From Intrasporangiaceae bacterium (GTDB taxonomy: Bacteria > Actinomycetota > Actinomycetes > Actinomycetales > Dermatophilaceae): a stretch of 10,360 bases of DNA. Location of the stretch: assembly GCA_012518475.1 (NCBI GenBank), contig JAAYSB010000371.1, positions 1-10,360 on the forward strand. The letters are read 5' to 3'. This document shows, one piece after another, positions 5,853 through 10,360 of this stretch (positions are counted from its first letter, which is position 1; every line of letters begins with the position of its first letter). A model generated the notes under the pieces. That model saw nothing but the letters and a program-made list of their open reading frames with translations. It had not been told where the DNA came from and made no database searches. The position numbers and the translations under genes were made by a program.

Positions 5853-6529
5853 GACGTCCCGCCCGCCTCCGGGGCAGGGCCGACACGACGCTGTCGGCCG
5901 CGGTCCGGCCCGAGAACGCGCGGACCTCGGCCGCCGTCATGGGCGCACTGGCCGCGGTGCTGATCGTCCTCCAGCTCGTGAACACCGTCACCGGCTACGC
6001 GCTCAACCACTCGCTCGGCCTCATCAGCCGGCAGCTCGGTGGTCTCGACGGCATCCTCTTCGCTCCCCTGCTGCACGGCGGCTGGGGCCACCTCTTCGGC
6101 AACCTGACCATGCTCATGCTCCTCGGCGTCCTACTCTTCGTCGCCGGGGTGCGTGAGTTCCTCGTGACGACAGCGTTCGTGTGGGTCGTCGGCGGGCTCG
6201 GAGTCTGGCTGCTCGGTCCGAGCAACACGGTCACCGTGGGGTCGTCGATCCTCGTGTTCGGCTGGCTCGCCTATCTCATTGCGAGGGGCCTGTTCACCCG
6301 GAACGTCTGGCAGCTGCTCATCGGCGCGGTCCTCGCACTGCTGTACTGGGGCGTGCTCTGGTCCGGCATCGTCAGCACGGCGTGGGCCGATGTCGTGGGA
6401 ACCACGGGCATCTCGTGGCAGGGTCACCTCATGGGCGCTGTCGGGGGTGTCCTCGCCGCGGTCGTCCTCGGCCGCCGCGTCCAGCGCCGCCTCGATTCCC
6501 GCCGTCGCTGGTCCGGCCCCGTCATCTGA
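5849..6529 (+). CDS. Rhomboid-family intramembrane serine protease
   Basis: The 226-residue protein has about six hydrophobic segments (near 28-48, 68-99, 103-123, 128-147, 153-173 and 187-208), a basic N-terminus and a basic C-terminal tail, fitting a minimal six-helix rhomboid. The TM2 motif H-x3-N is present (His81, Asn85 in GHLFGN). The nucleophile serine is in GSSILVFG (Ser133), and the catalytic histidine is in SWQGHLMGA (His193). The usual GxSG box reads GSSI, with Ile134 replacing the last Gly; Phe137 keeps its place. The Ser-His dyad is intact, so activity is plausible but not assured. The GTG start (5849) lies in the dapF stop (GTGA). Longer upstream frames overlap dapF heavily and are unlikely. 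It is the last gene of the operon, followed by a large hairpin. The substrate is unknown. Confidence 0.88.
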   Translation: MRRPARLRGRADTTLSAAVRPENARTSAAVMGALAAVLIVLQLVNTVTGYALNHSLGLISRQLGGLDGILFAPLLHGGWGHLFGNLTMLMLLGVLLFVAGVREFLVTTAFVWVVGGLGVWLLGPSNTVTVGSSILVFGWLAYLIARGLFTRNVWQLLIGAVLALLYWGVLWSGIVSTAWADVVGTTGISWQGHLMGAVGGVLAAVVLGRRVQRRLDSRRRWSGPVI

Positions 6530-6545
6530 CCTGCCCCCGTAGCCT

Positions 6546-6636
6546 CAACTTTCTCTCCCCCGGAGAGAAAGGGTGACGTCACCACGCTTCCGGAGCGTGG
6601 TGAAGTCACCCTTTAACGGGTGGGGAGAGAAAGTTG
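6546..6636. repeat. 91-nt nested palindrome between convergent genes
   Basis: The outer arms CAACTTTCTCTCCCC (6546-6560) and its exact complement (6622-6636) enclose a 7x7-nt internal loop and an inner stem. The inner stem has 10 bp (6568-6577 with 6605-6614), one G/A mismatch, and about 11 more bp ending at a CCGG loop near 6590. The left outer arm can instead pair locally: TTTCTCTCC (6550-6558) with GGAGAGAAA (6562-6570) across a 3-nt loop, so two mutually exclusive folds exist. This is far more structure than a simple terminator needs and suggests a MITE/REP-like element that now serves as one. Confidence 0.85.
6568..6614. terminator. Bidirectional intrinsic terminator between rhomboid and miaB
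   Basis: The inner stem of the nested palindrome has symmetric ends: it begins AAAGGGTGAC and ends GTCACCCTTT, so each strand shows a G/C stem closing into a short T-run. It lies 38 nt past the rhomboid stop and 31 nt past the miaB stop (on its strand), the expected place for shared termination of convergent genes. Confidence 0.75.
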
Positions 6637-6645
6637 TGACTCGGG

Positions 6646-8160
6646 TCAGAGGCCGCAGGCGGGGGCAGCGGGGGTGACGGCAGCAGGCTTGCCGATCGAC
6701 GGCATACCGAGCGAGACGGCGGGCTTGCCGGGGACCGCGGCGTCCTGAAGCGCCGCCCAGGCGTCGCCACCGGTGGTTCGACGCACGGCATACGTCCCGC
6801 CGGTGAGCGGTCCGTCGGCGACGAGGTGGTGCGGTGCGCCATAGGTGACCCCGACCGTGACGAGGTCACCGGGACGGGCCCGCTCGGCCCCCTCGGGCAC
6901 GGCGAAGTGGACGAGCCGGTTGTCCCGGGCACGACCGGACATCCGCGCCGTCGCGGTGTCCTTGCGACCCTCGAACGGCGCGACGAGCACCTCGACGTCG
7001 CGACCCTCGATGGCGCGGTTCTCGGCCCAGGAGATCTCCTCCTGCAGCGCGATGAGCCGGTCGAAGCGCTCCTGGACGACCTCCTTGGGCACCTGGTCCG
7101 CCATCGTTGCGGCGGGTGTGCCGGGGCGGATGGAGTACTGGAAGGTGAAGGCACTCGAGAACCTGGACGCAGCGACGACATCGAGGGTGCCCTGGAAGTC
7201 TTCCTCGGTCTCCCCCGGGAAGCCGACGATGATGTCAGTCGTGATGGCGGCCTCGGGCATGGCGTCGCGGACCCGGTCGAGGATGCCGAGGAACTTCGAC
7301 GAGCGATAGGACCGTCGCATGGCCTTGAGCACCCGGTCCGAGCCGGACTGAAGGGGCATATGCAGCGACGGCATGACGTTCGGTGTCTGCGCCATCGCCT
7401 CGATGACGTCGTCGGTGAAGGCTGCCGGGTGCGGCGAGGTGAACCGGACGCGTTCCAGTCCGTCGATCTCCCCACACGCCCGCAGCAGCTTGCCGAAGGC
7501 GAGCCGGTCGCCGAACTCGACGCCATAGCTGTTGACGTTCTGCCCGAGGAGGGTGATCTCGATGACGCCCTGGGCGACGAGCGCCTCGATCTCGGCGAGG
7601 ATCTCGCCTGGACGTCGGTCCTGCTCCTTGCCGCGCAGCGCAGGAACGATGCAGAACGTGCACGTGTTGTTGCAGCCCACCGAGATGGACACCCAGCCGG
7701 CATAGGCGGAGTCGCGCCGCGTCGGCAGGGTCGAGGGGAAGGTCTCGAGCGACTCGAGGATCTCGACCTCGGCGCGCTTGTTGTGCCGTGCTCGGTCGAG
7801 CAGTGCCGGCAACGAGCCGATGTTGTGCGTCCCGAACACCACGTCGACCCACGGCGCACGCTGGACGATGGTCGCGCGGTCCTTCTGGGCCATGCAGCCG
7901 CCGACTGCGATCTGCATGTCGGGGTTCTTCGTCTTCGCCGGCCGCAGCTGGCCGAGGTTGCCGTAGAGCTTGTTGTCGGCGTTCTCCCGCACCGCGCAGG
8001 TGTTGAACACGACGACGTCGGCCACCTCGGGACGCTCCCCGGCCGGCAGGCTCGCGAGGTCGACGAGGCCCGCCGTCTCGAGCAGGCCCGCGAGGCGTTC
8101 GGAGTCGTGGACGTTCATCTGGCACCCGTGGGTGCGGACGTCATAGGTGCGCTGCGACAT
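6646..8160 (-). CDS. miaB: tRNA-2-methylthio-N6-dimethylallyladenosine synthase MiaB
   Basis: MiaB is a radical-SAM methylthiotransferase that adds the methylthio group at C2 of i6A37, the step after MiaA. The 504-residue protein has the N-terminal MTTase domain with its three cluster cysteines (Cys13 in THGCQMN, Cys55 in FNTCAVR, Cys89 in GGCMAQ). The radical-SAM C-x3-C-x2-C is at 163/167/170 (CNNTCTFC). Further conserved blocks are LLGQNVNSYG, MPLQSGSDRVLKAMRR and TTDIIVGFPGETEEDF, followed by a C-terminal TRAM-like RNA-binding domain (about 380-450). The HGCQMN/NTCAVRE pattern fits MiaB rather than RimO or MtaB. The last ~45 residues are an Ala/Pro/Gly-rich tail of no recognised role. The ATG at 8158-8160 has no Shine-Dalgarno; a -10-like TACCCT lies 9 nt upstream. 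It converges on the operon containing miaA. Confidence 0.96.
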   Translation of the reverse strand: MSQRTYDVRTHGCQMNVHDSERLAGLLETAGLVDLASLPAGERPEVADVVVFNTCAVRENADNKLYGNLGQLRPAKTKNPDMQIAVGGCMAQKDRATIVQRAPWVDVVFGTHNIGSLPALLDRARHNKRAEVEILESLETFPSTLPTRRDSAYAGWVSISVGCNNTCTFCIVPALRGKEQDRRPGEILAEIEALVAQGVIEITLLGQNVNSYGVEFGDRLAFGKLLRACGEIDGLERVRFTSPHPAAFTDDVIEAMAQTPNVMPSLHMPLQSGSDRVLKAMRRSYRSSKFLGILDRVRDAMPEAAITTDIIVGFPGETEEDFQGTLDVVAASRFSSAFTFQYSIRPGTPAATMADQVPKEVVQERFDRLIALQEEISWAENRAIEGRDVEVLVAPFEGRKDTATARMSGRARDNRLVHFAVPEGAERARPGDLVTVGVTYGAPHHLVADGPLTGGTYAVRRTTGGDAWAALQDAAVPGKPAVSLGMPSIGKPAAVTPAAPACGL

Positions 8161-8303
8161 AACCCGTCAAGGGTATGCGCCCCTCGCCTGTTCCCCCGAA
8201 TCCCACCGCCACTCGCCCCGCCCCTCTCGCCGACGTGTGGCATAGCGGTGCGTCAACGGCCGCTGACGAGACGCATACGCCTCCGCCGACAGGGTGGGAC
8301 GGG
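8161..8303. other. Intergenic region between lhgO and miaB
   Basis: This 143-bp gap lies upstream of miaB and downstream of lhgO, both on the minus strand. It holds the candidate miaB -10 (8170-8175) and a weak inverted repeat (CGTCA 8251-8255 with TGACG 8264-8268), too short to call a terminator. No gene is seen. Confidence 0.5.
8170..8175 (-). promoter_or_regulatory. Candidate -10 box for miaB
   Basis: On the minus strand TACCCT matches TANNNT and ends 9 nt before the miaB ATG, implying a leader of only about 2-3 nt. No Shine-Dalgarno fits in that space. The -35 region is poor (TTCGGG at an 18-19 nt spacing). Confidence 0.35.
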
Positions 8304-9497
8304 TCAGGCGAGGCGGTCGACCACCCACTGGGCGATCGCCAGCGACGACGTCGCGGCCGGCGAGGGCGCGTTGCGGACGACGGTGATGCCGTCATCGACG
8401 TCGATCCGGAAGTCGTCGACGAGCGTCCCGTCGCGGTCGACGGCCTGGGCCCGGACACCGGCACCGCCTCGGCTCACGTCGCCCAGCTCGATGCCGGGGA
8501 CGTATGCCTGCGCCGCCTTGAGATAGGTCCGGGTCGACACCGAGCCGGTCACCTCGCGCACCCCGGTGCGCCAGTGGTTGCGTGCCATCCGCCAGAAGCC
8601 CGGCCAGGTGCCCATCTCGCGCAGGTCCCGGAGACGTACCTGCCGCCGGGCGTGGCCCTCCCGGGCGGTGGACAGGACCGCGTTCGGGCCGATCTCGAGC
8701 GAGCCGTCGACGCGGCGGGTGAAGTGGACGCCGAGGAAGGGATAGCGCGGATCGGGCACCGGATAGATCAGACCCCGCACGAGGTCGCGCTTGGCCCGGG
8801 ACACGACGAGGTACTCCCCGCGGAAGGGCACGATCCGCGGCGCTGCAGGCCCACCGGCAGCCACCCCGAGACGGTCGGACTCCAGGCCCCCGCAGGCAAT
8901 GACGCGCTGGCCGGCGACGATGCCGCGGCTCGTCGCGACCTGCACTCCTCGCCCGAAGCGCCGCATCGCGAGCGCCCTTGTGTCCAGGCGGATCTCGCCA
9001 CCCGCAGCCTCGATGTCCCGAGCGAACGATCGCGCCACCGCCGCGAAGTCGGTCACCGCCGTCGCCGGGGAGTGCAGCGCCGACAGGCCCACCGCCTCCG
9101 GCTCGATCTCCCGGATCTCCTCACTGCCGATGCGGCGCAGTCCGGGAACGGCGTTCTCGGTGGCCGACCGCTCCAGTGCATTGAGACGCTCCACCTCGGC
9201 GTCCTGGACCGCGACGACGAGCTTGCCGAGCTCCTGGTAGGGCAGCGCCTTGTCCTGGCAGTACTCCCGCAGCATCCCCCGCCCACGTGTGCACAGCTCC
9301 GCCTTGAGCGAGCCCGGCCGGTAGTAGATGCCCGCATGCACGACGCCCGAGTTGTGCCCGGTCTGGTGGGTCGCCAGCCTGGACTCCTTCTCGAGGACGA
9401 CGACCCGGTAGTCCGGCCGGCGCAGCGTGATCTCCCGGCCGACAGCCAGTCCCAGGATGCCGCCGCCGATGACCACGACCTGGTCCTCTGCCGCCAT
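8304..9497 (-). CDS. lhgO: L-2-hydroxyglutarate oxidase (FAD-dependent)
   Basis: LhgO oxidises L-2-hydroxyglutarate to 2-oxoglutarate using FAD; in E. coli it feeds electrons to the membrane quinone pool. The 397-residue protein starts with a Rossmann FAD-binding loop (VVVIGGGILGLAVG, 7-20), followed by an acidic strand end (VVVLEKE). The family motif HNSGVVHAGIYY (48-59) places it in the LhgO/L2HGDH group of the DAO superfamily. Later segments typical of the group include LGVHFTRRVDGSLEIGPNAV and the C-terminal APSPAATSSLAIA, a second FAD contact. Length is normal. The ATG at 9495-9497 has TAGGTT 6 nt upstream, consistent with a leaderless transcript. Other glycine-oxidase-like substrates are less likely given the HNSGVVHAG motif. 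Confidence 0.92.
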   Translation of the reverse strand: MAAEDQVVVIGGGILGLAVGREITLRRPDYRVVVLEKESRLATHQTGHNSGVVHAGIYYRPGSLKAELCTRGRGMLREYCQDKALPYQELGKLVVAVQDAEVERLNALERSATENAVPGLRRIGSEEIREIEPEAVGLSALHSPATAVTDFAAVARSFARDIEAAGGEIRLDTRALAMRRFGRGVQVATSRGIVAGQRVIACGGLESDRLGVAAGGPAAPRIVPFRGEYLVVSRAKRDLVRGLIYPVPDPRYPFLGVHFTRRVDGSLEIGPNAVLSTAREGHARRQVRLRDLREMGTWPGFWRMARNHWRTGVREVTGSVSTRTYLKAAQAYVPGIELGDVSRGGAGVRAQAVDRDGTLVDDFRIDVDDGITVVRNAPSPAATSSLAIAQWVVDRLA

Positions 9498-9503
9498 GAC
9501 TCC

Positions 9504-9509
9504 AACCTA
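9504..9509 (-). promoter_or_regulatory. Candidate -10 box for leaderless lhgO
   Basis: On the minus strand TAGGTT matches TANNNT and is followed by 6 nt (GGAGTC) and then the ATG. This puts the expected transcription start at or within a base of the start codon. GGAG could instead be a short-spaced ribosome site. No -35 is evident. Confidence 0.45.
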
Positions 9510-9563
9510 CGACGCCGCCGACCCCTGCCGCACCGCTGACCAGGGGGTATGCGGCACAAACCT

Positions 9564-9584
9564 CGCGCGCGGCTCCCGCGCGCG
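9564..9584. repeat. Perfect 9-bp CG-rich hairpin
   Basis: CGCGCGCGG (9564-9572) and CCGCGCGCG (9576-9584) pair across a 3-nt CTC loop, in the middle of the divergent lhgO/ABC region. A second, looser inverted repeat (TGCCGCA 9526-9532 with TGCGGCA 9550-9556) lies alongside. Both could be operator sites; neither matches an operator I recognise. Confidence 0.55.
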
Positions 9585-9605
9585 TGCGGTCACCTGGAAA
9601 AGATG

Positions 9606-9634
9606 AAGACGAGTGCGGCGATCGGGCATAGGCT
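9606..9634 (+). promoter_or_regulatory. Candidate promoter of the ABC transporter gene, leaderless
   Basis: TAGGCT (9629-9634) matches the TANNNT -10 and ends 8 nt before the GTG start, so transcription would begin at or just before the GTG. AAGACG (9606-9611) sits exactly 17 nt upstream of it and keeps the GAC of TTGAC. No Shine-Dalgarno sequence precedes the start. Confidence 0.42.
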
Positions 9635-9642
9635 GTCCGATC

Positions 9643-10360
9643 GTGTCGATCATCGAGGCGCATGACCTGCGCAAGACCTATGGTTCCCGGTCCGGTGACG
9701 TCCACGCCCTGGACGGACTCGATCTCACCGTCCCGGAGGGCACCGTCAAGGGACTCCTGGGCCCCAACGGTGCGGGCAAGACCACCACAGTGAAGGTGCT
9801 CAACACGCTCCTGCGGCCCGACTCCGGGACCGCGTCCGTCGCCGGCATCGACGTGCTGCGTGACCCGGATGCGGTCCGCCGGGTCATCGGCGCGAGCGGG
9901 CAGTACGCCGCCGTCGACGAGCATCTGACGGGCCGGGAGAACCTCGAGATGGTCGGTCGTCTCTATCACCTCGGTCGGGCACCGTCGGCCGAGCGCGCCG
10001 ACGAGCTGCTCGAGCAGTTCGACCTCGTCGACGACGGCGACCGTCCGGTCAAGGGATTCTCCGGCGGTATGCGCCGCCGCATCGACCTGGCCTGCGCGAT
10101 CGTCAATCGTCCGCCTGTGCTCTTCCTCGACGAGCCGACGACGGGACTGGACCCGCGCAGCCGGATCGGGCTGTGGCAGATCATCAAGGATCTCGTCGCC
10201 GACGGCACGACGGTCCTGCTCACCACCCAGTACCTCGAAGAGGCTGACGCTCTCGCCGACCACATCAGTGTGGTCGACCACGGCAGGGTCATCGCCGAGG
10301 GCACCTCCGACGAGCTCAAGGCTCGGCTCGGCGGTCACCGCGTCGTCGTGACCCTCGTCG
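9643..10360 (+). CDS. DrrA-type ABC transporter ATP-binding protein, 3' end cut by window edge
   Basis: The 239 visible residues form a complete ABC ATPase core. Walker A is GPNGAGKT (40-47), the Q-loop has Gln87 in SGQYAAVDEHLTGREN, the signature is FSGGM (139-143), and Walker B is VLFLDEP (159-165) with the D-loop GLDP. The switch position reads TTQYLEEAD (Gln196) instead of the usual His. That Gln, with the GQYAAVDEHLTGREN segment, is typical of the DrrA/daunorubicin-resistance exporter ATPases, so it is a family trait rather than a defect. Such ATPases normally pair with an ABC-2 membrane permease encoded just downstream, which here would lie beyond the window. The GTG at 9643 gives the usual short N-terminus (SIIEAHDLRKTYG). 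The exported substrate cannot be deduced; 'drug resistance' would be over-reading. Confidence 0.92.
   Translation, partial: MSIIEAHDLRKTYGSRSGDVHALDGLDLTVPEGTVKGLLGPNGAGKTTTVKVLNTLLRPDSGTASVAGIDVLRDPDAVRRVIGASGQYAAVDEHLTGRENLEMVGRLYHLGRAPSAERADELLEQFDLVDDGDRPVKGFSGGMRRRIDLACAIVNRPPVLFLDEPTTGLDPRSRIGLWQIIKDLVADGTTVLLTTQYLEEADALADHISVVDHGRVIAEGTSDELKARLGGHRVVVTLV

Noticed and set aside
8249..8275. Terminator hairpin after lhgO
   Set aside because: The alternative stems are only 5-6 bp, mutually exclusive and without a T-run; too weak to call.
6826..8526. 566-residue plus-strand frame opposite miaB and part of lhgO
   Set aside because: Both minus-strand genes are certain from motifs. The antisense product has Asp/Glu/Arg/Val-rich shadow composition and no motifs.
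9835..10360. Defective ABC ATPase because the switch His is Gln
   Set aside because: Gln in TTQYLEEAD is a known trait of DrrA-type ATPases and all other catalytic motifs are intact.

Overview
The window looks like ordinary chromosomal sequence from a high-G+C actinobacterium. The base composition is roughly 70% G+C by eye, most third codon positions are G or C, and several starts are GTG. The actinobacterial flavour comes from the HflX, MiaB and DapF sequences, a small protein resembling the Rv0909/MT0933 antitoxin family, and a DrrA-type ABC ATPase. A member of the Micrococcales such as an Intrasporangiaceae relative is a reasonable guess, but nothing here fixes the genus. There is no sign of a phage, plasmid, CRISPR array, rRNA or tRNA gene.

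Layout, left to right. Positions 1-1940 hold a minus-strand pair, hflX followed by a GNAT acetyltransferase that runs off the left edge. A 246-bp divergent region (1941-2186) with a perfect 23-bp inverted repeat and a C-rich tract leads to an RsmC-like rRNA methyltransferase on the plus strand. A tandem 34-bp repeat and a GC-rich hairpin separate it from a convergent small MT0933-type antitoxin-like gene. Next comes a tightly coupled plus-strand operon, def-miaA-dapF-rhomboid (3405-6529), in which all three junctions overlap by 4-8 bp. A 91-nt nested palindrome (6546-6636) lies between this operon and the convergent miaB. lhgO lies upstream of miaB on the minus strand. A divergent region (9498-9642) then leads to a DrrA-type ABC transporter ATPase that is cut by the right edge.

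Much of the window concerns translation. Def removes the formyl group from nascent chains. MiaA and MiaB carry out successive steps of tRNA A37 modification (i6A, then ms2i6A). HflX is a ribosome-associated GTPase and RsmC-like enzymes methylate 16S rRNA. DapF supplies meso-diaminopimelate for lysine and the cell wall. LhgO oxidises L-2-hydroxyglutarate.

The most interesting features are between the genes. Three unrelated palindromic or tandem repeats sit at gene boundaries. In many actinobacteria miaB, miaA, dapF and hflX point the same way. Here the miaA-dapF block is reversed relative to both flanking partners, and palindromic repeats lie at both candidate breakpoints. Several genes also carry a -10-like hexamer only 6-9 nt before the start codon, which suggests leaderless or near-leaderless transcripts. 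I see no convincing wholly new system.
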